In this document: piece after piece, positions 11,400 through 23,039 of the stretch | How positions within the stretch are numbered: the first letter of the stretch is position 1 | How the letters are laid out: each line of letters opens with the position of its first letter | NCBI GenBank assembly: GCA_005406025.1 | Contig: BGZK01000220.1 | Coordinates: 372,001-436,000 of the forward strand | DNA from: Eumeta japonica | Taxonomy: Eukaryota; Arthropoda; Insecta; Lepidoptera; Psychidae | DNA: 64,000 nucleotides | Direction of reading: 5' to 3' | Translations under genes and position numbers: made by a program | Notes under the pieces: generated by a model | Seen by the model: only the letters and a program-made list of their open reading frames with translations | Databases searched by the model: none | What the model was told of the DNA's origin: nothing

Positions 11400-11999
11400 C
11401 ATATATTTATGACATTTAGAAATTGTTCAAATATTTAGTGATATGATATTCATTTAAAAAGTACATCCGTAATAGCACTTCTAAAATTAGGAAATAATGA
11501 ATTGGTAATAGATTGAAACTTAGAGTACACATATCGTAACAACAATTTGGACATACCGACAAAATTAATTTATTGAATTCAAAGGAAGCACAACCCAGAC
11601 TTAAAGCTCCCGGGGAAATAAACGATTTTAGCTGGTTGAGGCACACATAAATATTGAAGAGGTGTAAGTCACGACACACTCCTCTAGCATCAGAGAGAAA
11701 GAGAGTTCACACTGATGTTTACATGTTGAAATATTGTAAAATAAACTTTTTATACGCAAACAATATTTCTGTTCGGAAACAATTTTTTTTTAGTGGATTT
11801 TTTTCAATTTCTTCATTTGTAATGTGATTTTTATGAGTTGTACTTTAATGACTAAAATAATTGTTATCTTAACTCACATGAAGTAGACGTATTTTGATGA
11901 AATTTAAAAGTCATCTTTCCAAACGAGTAGAGTCGAAGATTTAATTTAAGCTAAAAGTTACTTAGACCTGGATTTATGGTTACAAGCTAATTTTCAAAA

Positions 12000-12080
12000 C
12001 TTAAGGGGACACTAAGTTTTTGAAATTATAAAAAAAAGTAATGATGACTTTTCCCTGAAATCTGCCTTAAAAAGCGATCG
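12000..12080 (+). repeat. Left terminal inverted repeat
   Basis: Pairs with 14225-14313. The outer 20 bases differ at one position and the inner match is punctuated by small indels. Confidence 0.8.
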
Positions 12081-12299
12081 AGTAAAATAATGAAAAAAAT
12101 TATTGGCTATTTCTAAAAAATTATTAACAAAAATTATGTTGAAAGTGGATCAAATGACTAATTTAAAACAAATTAGATAATTTTAGAAAAGTTTATATAC
12201 TAATTTCATAATAATTTTTTTTAATCGTTTATTATATATTATACTCAAATCAAATAAAAGACAAATTAATAAACAACGAATCAATCTATTTGTAATCTG

Positions 12300-13440
12300 T
12301 TTCAAAGTGTCCTCCAATGTTTCAGTAGATAACTGTTCAGTACACATTTCTAACTTCAATACAAAAGCGATGTTGCCGCAGAAAATTGTCTTTCAGCCTT
12401 GCAAATGCGGTTTAGTTCTTGCGAATTCATGATTTCGCTTTTCTTAGTTTTCTTCTTAAATCTTCTTCACTATTTATCTCGCGGGTGAAAATTATTTCCT
12501 TGCAATAGCACCAGAGAAAAAAAGTCTATTGAACTTAGCTCTGGTGAACGTGCCGGTCAACTAATTGGCCCATCACGGCCGATCTATCTGTTTGGAAAAT
12601 TGCTGTTCAAATGCTTTCTTATGTGCCTCGCAAAGTGGCACGAGACGCCGTCGTTTTGAAATATCATGTTGTCATATTTACGTCGTCTTGTTGCATCTTG
12701 TCTCCAGGTTCCGATTCCGACAAGTTTTTTTGCAGGATCTCTAGGTAAATGTGACAATTTATCCTAGACGGCAGTTCAAAAAGACCGATTAGCTCTTTGT
12801 TTAGTGTCCCTGATTACTTGTGTGCCCCAAGCGGTTGCTGAAAATTCGAGCCTCTTAAACGATGTGGGTTTTCAATTGCCCAGCTGTGGCAATGGTGTAT
12901 GTTGAAAATGACGGTCCTTTCAAATTATGACTCTTCGGTCCACAGGATTTTGTTGAAAAAGTTCGGATCAGTTTAAGTTCTTTCTAACATAGGTCAACAA
13001 AAATCAGCCTTTTTGAGTAAACGGAGTCAAGAAGTTCTGAAACAAAACAAAAAATGTTCATCGCAGGTAGCACAGAGTCGAGAGATCGCTCTATATTTTT
13101 AAGTATTTTTTTTTTTGTAAGAGTTTTATCATTAATATTTATAACGAAACAATAAGTAATAACTTTGACCTAAGTCAACAAATTGTGATAGACTTAGTGA
13201 GTAAACTGAGTATTTTTGGCGTTCTAATGTTTATTACATTTGGTTGTCGGTTGGTTGCCAATAAATTATGATGGCAATGCTTTCTTATCAATTTTATAGG
13301 ATGTACCGTAAAAATAACTTAGGTCTGTAAAGTATCTTTTAAACAGTTGTTCGCTTTATACCAGTATATCTAGCGATTGCTCGTGTACTTGTGGAATGAA
13401 CATTATTGACTTCTGTAATGACTTCATTTATACTTTCTGA
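12300..13440 (-). pseudogene. Tc1/mariner-superfamily transposase pseudogene (insect DDE type)
   Basis: Reading the minus strand, a helix-turn-helix segment 'TRAIARYTGIKRTTV' lies near 13350-13400. The catalytic domain then gives 'KILWTEES' (family 'ILFTDEA', so the first catalytic D reads E), 'HSWAIENPH', 'MIFQNDGVSCHFARHI' with the second D near 12640-12670, and 'WPARSPELSSIDFFLW' with the third acidic residue near 12510-12560. It ends 'CIEVRNVY' and 'GGHFE' near 12310. This is the insect lineage whose members carry 'FQxDGAPxH' and 'RWIGRxGP.xWPxRSPDL'. Frameshifts and stops are spread throughout, so it is non-functional. Its catalytic blocks differ clearly from those of the classical mariner relics in this window. 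Confidence 0.85.
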
Positions 13441-13683
13441 GTTTAGACTCGGCATTCCCTCGTGACTTCTATCACGACTGGGAATGCACCCCGCCATAAA
13501 GGTGTTATTGGTGTTAATAAAAACCCTATGATCCGGGTAGTAATCCGGTTACTGCCCTCGTCGACGCAGCAATTGCTCCTGATAGAATCAAGCAGCAAGT
13601 AAATCGTTTCCTCTTGCGTTTCCATACAAATAATGTATTTTGGCGTATTCACTTAACGAGTAGCTCATGTTGAAGTACTCAAG

Positions 13684-13722
13684 CCTAGTGATTTGGATTT
13701 GAAGCAAATCCAAATCACTAGG
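13684..13722. repeat. Perfect 18-bp palindrome with 3-nt loop
   Basis: Arms cctagtgatttggatttg and caaatccaaatcactagg around the loop aag. It lies inside the 2.3 kb transposon, away from its termini. Confidence 0.95.
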
Positions 13723-14224
13723 CAATAAGAGTCCAAGGTTATAAACACAGGTATTTTGTGAAGTGAAAATCAAAAATCCATTAAAAGTAGCAGAGGAGTG
13801 AAAATTAAGAATAAAAAACAATGAAAGTAGCAGTATCATGACAGAGCAGTGAACGACTGGCTTATTGAAAATACCTAGCCAGATGAGCGCGCCGTGGGAG
13901 GTGACGCAGTGCCGCCCTTCCTTTCATTGCGTTCTGATCTCAAAACAGGTTTTGGACCATATTCACACTAACATGTGTTTTGGACAAAAGAACGCAAGAG
14001 ATTAGTGTTATCTAATGGGAGTTATCATTTTGTTTATTTCTAACGATATTTCGATTAATGAGTTAAGGAAATGACTTTAACAAAATCGCCATGAAATCGA
14101 TACATTAAAGTTGCTAAAATTATTTGATTTGTTTGAAATTATTGAAAAGACCCATTTTCTCCGATAATTTATTTTTAATAAGGTAAAAACAGGCATAAAG
14201 TTTTTTTTTAATTGGAGGATTCTT

Positions 14225-14313
14225 CTTCACCGCCTTTGAAGGCAGATTTCAAAGAAAAATGGTTTCTTAATTAGTATTTTTTTACTATTTCATAAACTTA
14301 GTGTTCCCTTAAG
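14225..14313 (-). repeat. Right terminal inverted repeat
   Basis: Reverse complement of the left end. 'aaggcagatttcaaag' near 14241 pairs with 'ctgaaatctgcctt' of the left end. Confidence 0.8.
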
Positions 14314-14315
14314 TA

Positions 14316-15220
14316 CTTAAACGTGGCCTGTAATTATAAATTAAGGTATAAATATTTTTTAGCTTTAGTTAAAATTTGGACTCTTCTCGTCTAGAAAGGC
14401 GTTTATGAAATTTTGACCAAAATTTATCTACTTGTGTTAGAGTTAAGATAAGAGTTATTTTAAACATAAAAGTAAATCATAAAAATCACGTTGCAAAAGA
14501 GAAAGTAAAAAAAAAATCACCCAAAAATATATATTTTTAAAGATGCTTTGAAAATAATAATAACGTTACAACTAAATGAAGTTCAAAAATATAATTTTCA
14601 CGTATGCAAAAAAACCCTTATTACATATCCTGTTAGTTACAAACATTGTTAACATTAGTATGTTCGTGACACAAACTCGTAAATTTTTACCAGTCCGAAA
14701 ATTACCAAACGCTCCTGTAACAGGTTTCACTTACTACAAAAAAAAAGTAAGCTGTAAAGATATAAAATGGGACTTATGATGAAACTAAACTTTGTATTTT
14801 CAAGACTGTCCATTAGAAAACACATCATCTATTTTTTAAACTTCACTTCGAGATTTATTTCTATAGAACGAAATTAGTTTTTGAAAACTGTACAAAATGA
14901 AGATGCAGCGTAAAATATAGTATATATTTCCTTAACCGATTTTTCTGGAGTGCATAATATGTTTATCTTCATTACAAACCACACCTGTAGATTTACTGAG
15001 CTCGTTACTAAATAGACATATTAAATAGCATAGACGCAATAATTTTTTTTTCGAATAATGTTTATAGCTTAATAATTGCATAATATTATGTTGTTTGTAT
15101 CCATAAAACCTAGGATTAAAACCAATCATTTGTTTAGGTTAGAACTATTTGCTAGATGCATATAGGGTCAAGAAAAAGTGTTTTTATATTTTACATACAA
15201 ATTATAAATAATTTTTCATC
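14316..15220. other. AT-rich intergenic, nothing recognised
   Basis: Several short frames of 60-70 codons, none with a domain. Strongly AT-rich towards the mariner relic that follows. Confidence 0.45.
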
Positions 15221-15224
15221 ATAT

Positions 15225-15800
15225 TTTATTTATATTTAATTATAATATATTCCATTTTTTGCAACAATTTATTGCCATTTTGTAGGTAGTGACATAATTT
15301 CATTGCTGTAGAAGTTTTGAGACTTCTGATCAAAAAACTATGGCAAGCAGTTTTGACAGTCCTCTCTTTATACTAACCTAACACAACCTAAAGAATTCTT
15401 GAAAGACCGAAGCACATGAAAATCTGAGGGCTATATGGTGAATGTGTAGATATTTTTAAACCAAACTCTCTCAATATTTACTGAGTGGCTAAATATGTAT
15501 GTGATCTGGCGTTATCATAGTGAAAAGCCACACCATTTCTGTTAATCAATTCTGGCCCTTTTTTTTTACTTCTTGCTTGATTCTCATCAGCTGTTAGCAG
15601 TAGAGATCCGAACTAATGGTTTTGCCCGACGATAAAAGCTCATAATTGATAAATGTTTTTCCAATCATACCATACACATAGCATCAACTTATTGCGAGAT
15701 AATCCGGGTTTCGCTATAGTCTGTGAAGCTTGCTTGTCTTTCGACCATGATCTCTTTCGCACTTACTTATCGTACATAATCCATTTTTCTAATCCTTACT
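15225..15800 (-). pseudogene. mariner transposase pseudogene, C-terminal two thirds
   Basis: Reading from about 15800 the minus strand gives 'EKWIMYDK' and 'VRKRSWS', then 'LMLCVWYDWKNIYQL' (family 'VLLCVWWDWKGVIYYELL'), 'INRNGVAFHYDNARSHTYLA' with the second catalytic D at about 15505-15540, 'ILREFGLKI' and 'HSPYSPQI' (family 'HPPYSPDL'), and a closing 'MSLPTKWQ' block near 15265-15290 (family 'LPxKWQxVI'). This is a mauritiana/DD34D-like lineage distinct from the relic at 1215. Stops and frameshifts are present, the third catalytic D is not legible, and the DNA-binding N-terminus is missing. Confidence 0.85.
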
Positions 15801-16023
15801 CGGGTAATAAAACAAAGCAAACAATTTTTTTAATTAAGCACACACTTTAATAAATTACAAAACAATTCTTAACTTAAGCCCGTATAAAACAAAACAATAT
15901 TTTTAACATCCGATTTAACATTAAGTGCGTGGCAGTCCATAACACTAATCTTACGGACATTTCATTAGGTCCATAAACGTAAAAAAAATTGTGAGTATGT
16001 CAGCTCCGACGCACGACTGGAGT

Positions 16024-16356
16024 TTACTTATTTAAGATGATATCGTAAATGTCGGAAGATACATGTGTGATAAATCGTGAAAACATCGCATCAATAGTTG
16101 TATCATATCTAGTTGTCCCTAGTGTTCTGTCAGAAATTAAATCTAAGTTCAGTTCATCTTTCAGAAATTGTACTAAACGGAAACCATCTTCTTTATTAAA
16201 ATCAATATTAAAATCTCCACCAAGTGTAAGTGGAAGTTCATGGTAACGTTTCTTCAATAGTTTTGAACCCCCTTCTGTATACACTAACAATGATTCGTGG
16301 AGAAAATCTATTATATTTGTCACATTCTGATTGATTGAAATGTAAACAGTAACCAT
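16024..16356 (-). pseudogene. Endonuclease-domain fragment, Helentron/Helitron- or non-LTR-type
   Basis: 110-codon open frame. Residues 4-9 (VYISIN) and 14-19 (NIIDFL), GDFN at 47-50 and TTIDAMFSR at 86-94 are the ordered blocks of an exonuclease-endonuclease-phosphatase fold: GDFN carries metal and substrate ligands, and the T-T-I-D block stands where other members have S-x-I-D. The spacing, and the 'YTEGGSKLL' stretch between the first block and GDFN, are what I remember from the endonuclease fused to Pif1-like helicases in insect Helentrons. A CR1/Jockey endonuclease is the alternative. No helicase, Rep or reverse-transcriptase sequence was found next to it, and the frame begins within a short duplicated segment, so it is a fragment. 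Confidence 0.65.
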
Positions 16357-16387
16357 GACGATTTATTTATTTCAGTAACCATGACGA
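16347..16387 (+). repeat. 26-bp direct duplication
   Basis: 'cagtaaccatgacga' occurs at 16347-16361 and again at 16373-16387, separated by AT-rich spacer. The first copy contains the start of the endonuclease fragment. Confidence 0.85.
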
Positions 16388-16399
16388 TAGCGTAACGTC

Positions 16400-18080
16400 A
16401 TTTATTTAACACTTGATTTCACTCCATAAAATTCTATACCCCGGGCCTAAATATGAAATCGATTCTTAAAGAGTAAACTCCAAAAGTGTTTTTTCGCGAA
16501 TTGTGTCATATTTTTCCCTCTCATGTAACAAAATTGCAAAATGTATCGAATTTCTATGTTAGATTCATCATTTTGTTGCACAAAAAGAATAATAGAAAAA
16601 TGGCGGGACACCGTTTTTAATTTCTATTTCTTTTTAAATGTCATCTATTTAATGGTATCAAAACTAGCTAAACACAAACAGCGCAACCAAAGAAATTTTA
16701 CTTCAACTTTTTACTTACACAATATGAAAAAACTTTTCCTCGACCTGATATTTTGTTGATAATTTCTATCGAATATTGATAATTCGTGAATAAACTATTG
16801 TAAATTTTAATCTTTGAGAAACATATAACCGAAGAGGTCCACTCTTGAGTGAGTGGAGAAAATTTTCAAAAGATTCGCTTTATTAGCTATGCTGAGAAGG
16901 CGGGCAGTGGACTTCAGTTTTCTATGTAATAAATCTAGAAATGAAACGAGAATGTGCCGTTCTTCTTTTTTATCATCTAAATGCTAATGGATTGTCATAA
17001 AGAATCTTCTGATTATCGACCGTAGATTTAATAAATACAATAGCATTAAAGCCATGTTGTGGTCCCACACGATGGTTGACCACAACAAATGGTTTGCTGC
17101 AGCACTAAAATGGTTCGGCCGGTGAGATATCACACTTTATGAAAATACAGACGTAAACAAAAAGATTTTGCTGTTGCATTTCGTTCAATTAGTGTGTGTT
17201 CCAGTAGCCCACTCGCTCCTCCATCACTCCACTCCCCTTCCATCAATTCTTGCTCAATCAGATATTGTTTTCCTATTCAAGACACCGGCGATGCAATGTT
17301 TCTCTTAGGCTACAAGTGTTTATGGACGGCGATGACCACCCACTCTCCGGTAACTCGCAAGCTCATTACTACTTTTATTTTGTACATAGCGATATGTAGT
17401 TAAAGCCTAAAATTATTACTAAAGTCCAACTATTCCTCTATCAACTCATTCCCAGAAGTTACTTCATTCCTCATTAAGTCTTTACCTGCAACACAATAAT
17501 AGATCGAAAAGAAACGAATTTACCCGTAAGTTAGGAAACGTATCGGAAATGAAATCCAAGAACATTCATATTATTTAAAGCAGTGAGGACTTCTTTAAAT
17601 TGAAAAAGGTACAGGACATAGACAGTAAACCTTATAAATAAATTAGTATCAGTTCCCATTTAAAGTTTGACCATTAAATTATTCTCCTTAAGAGAACTTG
17701 AAGGGTATTCGATGTAAACAGCAAATGTCTAGCTTATTTATGGAGCATTGAATGAACGGAAAGCTTAAAACACCCTCCGATCTGGCGACGCAATCAGAGC
17801 GCGGCCATTTTGGAATTCAATAGACACGATTCAGCGAAATGCAAAGAGGAATTGAAGCTTGGGATGTGTGAATTAAATTATTATTCGTAAAACGACTTGA
17901 TACCATTGGATTGTTGCGTCCGTTATTTTTGAATTCGTGGTCGAACTCATGGTTCAATGTCCGAACTTTTTTATTCTAAGACGATGGATGACCTCTCGGC
18001 TACCAGCTTTCTAATTTGTACCGATATGTATGTTGAATATTAATCTTATGATATGAAGACAAATTTGAAAAGTAAAACAC
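16400..18080. other. AT-rich intergenic, nothing recognised
   Basis: Frames of 69-72 codons at 16541 and 17194 have no recognisable domain. A modestly GC-richer segment near 17760-17870 ('gcgcggccattttggaattc') is unassigned. Confidence 0.4.
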
Positions 18081-18082
18081 AG

Positions 18083-18125
18083 TCTAGCCTAATGGTTAGA
18101 CTACCCGCTTGCCACACATGAAAAG
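18083..18125 (+). other. tRNA-like A-box segment, possible SINE head remnant
   Basis: 'agcctaatggttagactacc' is a good match to a tRNA A-box with its D-loop, as in the heads of tRNA-derived SINEs, and is followed 25 bases later by a weak 'gtgattcctattgacc' at the B-box distance. No acceptor or anticodon stem can be folded, so this is not a tRNA gene. Confidence 0.3.
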
Positions 18126-18179
18126 TGATTCCTATTGACCTACATATACATAGCTAAATAGGCAGACTAAGATATTAAA

Positions 18180-19340
18180 TTAGGATTCTTTTTAATTGTG
18201 GAAAAACCAGCCCTTGGAAATGATTCAATAAATTTTATAAAGACATACAATACTCTCTGAGATAGCTTGAACTTGACTCCAAAATTATTGAGATATAGAA
18301 AACTGTATAAGCAAGACACATCAGATTTACATATGTTCCAAGTAGTCTCCTTCAGTTTCAATATACTTCTGTAGACGAATTTTCTATAAATGGAACCCAA
18401 CCGCCGCTCGTTTACAGTAATAGAGTCAAAAGAAGAAATAAAGAAAGCAAATAGCGAATCGATCTCTTCTTCTGATGTAAAACGGCGACCACGGTTTTTT
18501 TTTATTAAAAACAACCAAAAGTCGCACATTGAGAGATTCGGTCAGTAAAGCAGACGCCCTATAAACAGACAATGTTATTTTCCTTTAAAAAAGTGACAGT
18601 GAACACAGCGGTATGAGGAGATGCGTTGTCGTGGTGCCACTTTAATCAACTAATTTAAGAATCTGGAGAACTTCTGGCAAGCAGTGTCGTATGTACCAGG
18701 CCGTCGTGACAGTTTTCTATCCTTTTAATTCAATAGCTCTGACCAAGCATGTACTTCAGAAAAATATGGAATACATCACTTTTTTCATTGAATGCATATT
18801 TTTCACGGTTTTCACTGTCATCTTTGTGAACCCATACCCTACTTTCCTGACCTATACGCAAGTCATAAGAGGAAGTGTAAGTTTCATCATTTGTTACAAT
18901 TTTAGATCTAATACGTTGATCGTTTTATTCAATAACTTTAATGCCTGTCAACTGAACCTTACACGCTCAGATTTTTGGTGTTGTGTAAGATAATGTGTAA
19001 GGGACTAGATACAATCTTTTTCATTTTTGATTCACCATACAAGTTCTCATATACCGCTACGGATGTAATCCCAAGAGTATTCTGAATCATGTAGTATATG
19101 TATCAATTGTCATCGTTTATCATTTTACGAACATAGCTTATATTACCTGGAGTGACTGTTGAAACTGGCCTTCCCGTGTACATTTCATCTTGAAATGATT
19201 TGCGTCAATTACGAAATTCTCTAAGCCACATTTATCGAAACTGAGTCGCTCGAAATAGCGTTTCATTATCAAACGCTCACTGTGACCGGTGCACGCATAG
19301 CTCTTTAGATAGACTAACCTTAAAATCTCAGTATATCATA
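18180..19340 (-). pseudogene. mariner transposase pseudogene, near full length
   Basis: Minus-strand translation gives, in order, 'GRPVSTVTPGNISYVRKMI' and 'IQNTLGITSVAV' near 19060-19180 (DNA-binding linker, family 'GRPxxxxTxENIxxVxxLI' and 'I...LGI...SV'), 'IVTNDETYTSSYD' near 18870-18910 with the first catalytic D, 'WHHDNASPHTAVFTVTFL' near 18590-18650 with the second D, 'CDFWLFL' and 'GRRFTSEEEID' near 18470-18530 with the third D, and a closing 'ETEGDYLEHM' near 18330-18360. All three catalytic aspartates can be found, but in different frames and with many stops between them. The 1.1 kb span corresponds to a full-length gene. The 120-codon frame 18167-18529 covers only the last part. Confidence 0.87.
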
Positions 19341-19349
19341 GCTCTCCAG

Positions 19350-21100
19350 TTCTCACGTTCGTAATACACTTCGCGTCACCCGCTTTTGAAAATGCGAGAA
19401 GTGGCTATTGCGCGCATTTTGGTAGTAAAGCAGATTTGCACATGACCGCGGAAAACCGGAGTTTGACAGTATTTCCAGATTACAATCGTATGACAAATAT
19501 CAATGCAAATATGATATAAAATTATATGTGTATTCTAAATTTTATCAATATTATTACACCGTCTACCCGTCATTACTAGAACTATTATTTTCATTTGTGA
19601 TTCAAACTGGAGATTTGGTCACGGCCCGCTACACAGCGCCCACCGCGGCAATAAAAGGCAACTGTTAGACTTTGGGATCACACCTTCCCGCGAGGAGTTC
19701 CGTTTACTTACGGACTTAAGCAAGGAACTTACGCGAACTATTCACTTAGCCCGCGGCCGTAGTACGACCGCTCGGTTCAGTCGCTGTTAGCCCATACAAA
19801 CTAGCCGCGTGCCCGCTCATTGAAATTCCTATTACCTGGACGGAGAAATTGAAAGTTTGCCTAGGTGTTCTGAGAAGAAGGTGATCGAGGAAGAGTTACA
19901 CGCAAAATTAGGCCTAAAAGTGGCGTATACTGTGTCTTACAAGGTCAAAACCTTAATTAAGAGAAAGGAGCGTCATGATTGAGATGATATATTATGTTTA
20001 TTTGAAAATAAGTAATTCAATTTAATTACTTATAACGATCACAAAATATGTTCAAAGCGAGCAAATTGCACTTATTTGAGGTCAATTTAAATTTTGGACT
20101 TTTAGCAACGCCACTTAGAAAACCATTTCTGTACTTTAATATTATATTAAGATGCCACAGAATATAAAGAAAACATGTTATGTCTAGCTTTATTTTCAAC
20201 TGCTACAATATACTGACTAAATATCTCAATGAAATTAAATTTTATTGAGCAAACTTAATATCGATACACATTTAGTTTAATATTCTAATGTTTATTCTTT
20301 CATGTTCAAGAAATGTTAATAAAATACGATGTTTATGCCCATATTCTAAATAAATGTCAGATTAAGGTCAGTAAAACACAGTCTCGAGTTATTGGATGAA
20401 TGTGTTTACGTAATAAAACATTGAATTAATTTTGAATCTTTATTAAAAACTCGTAAACACAAACTTTTGAATGTGGCACAGCTTAATAAAACCGCCCAAA
20501 GCAATTAGCGATACCGCGACCGTTTTACCAACTGAAAGTTTTCAATTTTCGGCGCTTTCGACATATTAATACATTGTTCAGTGTGACTCCTTAGAGTTTA
20601 CGGCGTTTTGGTTAGGGTTTAGTGCGGCGTCGCATTCATTTTGCGATAATGGAGTTATATTCGTTACCAAATCGATGCCACGGATTACCATAACAACGTT
20701 GGAAAGCAATGGAGAGGGTTTGCGTCGAGGCGGGGCGACAACACTTTGTGCACTGACAATGCGAGACTTTAGATGATTTACGAAATAATACATTTCGTTG
20801 CAGTTTTGTTTTTCTTCTATAATAATAGAACATCTTTACAAAAGTCGGGTAATTATAGTAGTCTATGGTGTCAAAAAGGGTTTAGCAGGAAATGCGCGGA
20901 CTTTGAGTAAAATGTAAACTGTGTTGTTTTTAGTTTATTAGTAAACGAATTATATATATACATATATATACATTTGTAGGAACTGCTACTGAGATCGATA
21001 AATTTTATTGTTTACAGATATCTTTATTGAAATGTGTTCATTTCCGACTGAGTAAAAGTCAAATTAAAAGATACAAACAAGGTGACGTAAAAAGTCATCC
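19350..21100. other. Intergenic, mixed composition, nothing coding
   Basis: A GC-richer patch at 19610-19830 ('cagcgcccaccgcggcaata', 'ttagcccgcggccgtagtac') may be regulatory. Another at 20480-20770 has short overlapping minus frames without domains. An AT dinucleotide run occurs near 20950-20975. Confidence 0.4.
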
Positions 21101-21217
21101 AATCAAATATGATAAATATTTGTTATCCAAAGCAACTTGTAGCAAGACTCGCAACACGTACTCGAACACAAATATGAATCTGAAGTCTTCAACTACAAAT
21201 ATTTATCATATTTGATT
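21101..21217. repeat. 117-bp sequence with perfect 22-bp inverted ends
   Basis: The arms at 21101-21122 and 21196-21217 are perfect reverse complements (starting aatcaaatatgataaatatt). The 73 bp between them are unrelated. It could be a small MITE-like unit or a locally generated inverted duplication. Confidence 0.9.
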
Positions 21218-21808
21218 AAATAACTTTTTAGATCGTTTTGTTTCAATGTTTTTTATTACCTATTAGGGAGATAAGATTTTAAATTTTTGAAATTATTTTC
21301 TTTATTCTAACAATGTTTTAGTTATTTTAACAATGTTCTAAGATTGCTATCTCGATATTCGCGGTTTCAATGACGTGTTTAATTGTAACAATCGTGATAA
21401 ATTTCCTTTATCGACATAGTTTTTATAGTAACCATTAATATTATATCTATTTTTATTATTTATTTATTCGTAATTACGTGATTTTTCTTTCACCGTATTA
21501 TATAACGATATGGATGATTAAGGTCATTAAAATTATCTTTCCAATTACTAATATTCTGGGTTTATCATACGATTTTAAGAGTTACATTGAATTATACTAT
21601 AATACTTATTTTTCATATTAATGAAGCTTATTAGACATACGATTATATATACGATTATATAACAGCTTTATTATAAGTTTTGAAAATTTAAATGCAAATT
21701 GTTGCTAAGCAATTTTAAATATTTATAGATCCTTAATACTCATTAAAAATGAAAAATGATTAGAGAAACCTTTCATGAAAATGTTCAGACCTGTTCAATT
21801 ATACCCAT

Positions 21809-21861
21809 AAAAAAAATTAAGACGACGAAACATGATATGTTTCGTCGTCTTAATTTTTTTT
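21809..21861. repeat. Perfect 25-bp palindrome with 3-nt loop
   Basis: Arms of 25 bp with the core 'ttaagacgacgaaacat' flanked by 8 A on one side and 8 T on the other, loop gat. The CG-rich core makes it stand out from AT-rich flanks. Confidence 0.95.
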
Positions 21862-22813
21862 CCTTTTCATAATATGGCGTCTGATTGTCTCTATATTGAA
21901 TTTTGATTACCGTCGTATCGACACTTATAAGATTAAGAAAAATCGATCGACGTATTGACGTAAGAGTCATTAAAATTAGCCAATGCCTTTGATCTATAGA
22001 GTACCACAAATGAGCAAATATAAAAAGAATACATCGTTAACGGTACACCACCAAAGTTAAAGTTAAAGGTTAAAGCGCGTCGGAGACTTTGTGGTACCTA
22101 ATTATTTTTCTAAATTTTAGTGCATTACCTGCATCATAATTATGTTTCTTTACAAATTTTTATTTAATTACAGTTCTACTATCGGTGGTGACGCATTTTT
22201 TTTATTTTTTTAGGCTATATCTTTGGTAGCGATTACGTTTTTAACACAGCAGTGGCATCTTTAAATTAAAACAGAATGTTCACTGCAAGCAATTGCTCTA
22301 AATATTTGAGTTGAGATATTCCTCAAGTTCAACATCTTCCTTGTGTATTTCGTTTTATAATTAATTGTAATGTACATCACCCTTCTCGTGTTACACTTAT
22401 TATTACCGTTAATACACTAACGTTGTAACGCACGTATCAATCTTGTACTCGGGTTATCCGAGAACTATGCAGTATGGTTCTGTACATTTCAAACTATACA
22501 GAATAAACAAATATATTATTCAAACTTCCTGTTCGCAAAGTGCTGCACAGAAAATTAAAATAGTAGAGCATTTTGACAGTTATAAGTGTAATAATGTAAT
22601 CAAGATTCGATTGTTATTTGGTTAAGTGATCAGCACATTACTTTTGAATGAAAATGTATTCATTCCACTTCAGATTAATTAGTTTTTAACTAAAGTGAAA
22701 GTAAACCATTTGCTGCATGGCTTGCAGACCACATTAATTCAGCGGCTCAAGCTACATTTGTGGATTTCTAAAGTATTTTGAAAACTATAAATTTTTAAAT
22801 GATAAATATTAGT
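21862..22813. other. AT-rich intergenic, nothing recognised
   Basis: No domain in any frame. A short repeated 'aaagttaaagttaaaggtta' run occurs near 22055-22074. Confidence 0.45.
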
Positions 22814-23035
22814 AAGGGTCGCCTTATAAAATCCTATGCAGACCATATTGGTGGTATATTGAAAAGGGCGAAATTTTAAGCACGAGAAACCGACGAGCTT
22901 GCATGAAAAAATTGATGGATGCCAGTGAGGCTGAGAGATATGCAAAGATCGTAACCTTATGGACATCTATAGGCTCCGCTTGCACTTCTGGGAAACAGGC
23001 GTGAGTTTATATTATTATTATTATTGTTATAAATA
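22814..23035 (+). repeat. Non-LTR retrotransposon 3' tail, copy 2
   Basis: Same family as 2404-2618, from 'aagggtcgcc' through 'gagcttgcatgaaaaaattg' and 'gggaaacaggcgtgagttta' to an ATT tail near 23010-23030. More complete at its 3' end than copy 1. Diverged from it by scattered substitutions, hence an independent insertion. Confidence 0.82.
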
Positions 23036-23039
23036 TTTA

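Larger units (their letters stand above)
12000..14313 (-). mobile_element. Tc1/mariner-superfamily transposon with both terminal inverted repeats
   Basis: The left end (from 12000, 'cttaaggggacactaagttt') and the reverse complement of the right end (to 14313, 'cttaagggaacactaagttt') match, and the match continues inward with gaps through 'gaaatctgcctt', giving termini of roughly 80 bp. The right flank is TA as expected for this superfamily; the left flank reads aa, a probable point change. Between them is a minus-strand transposase pseudogene. The 2.3 kb length is longer than a simple mariner, and the 13440-14220 part is not transposase-like, so a second sequence may have inserted between the gene and the right end. 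Confidence 0.82.
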
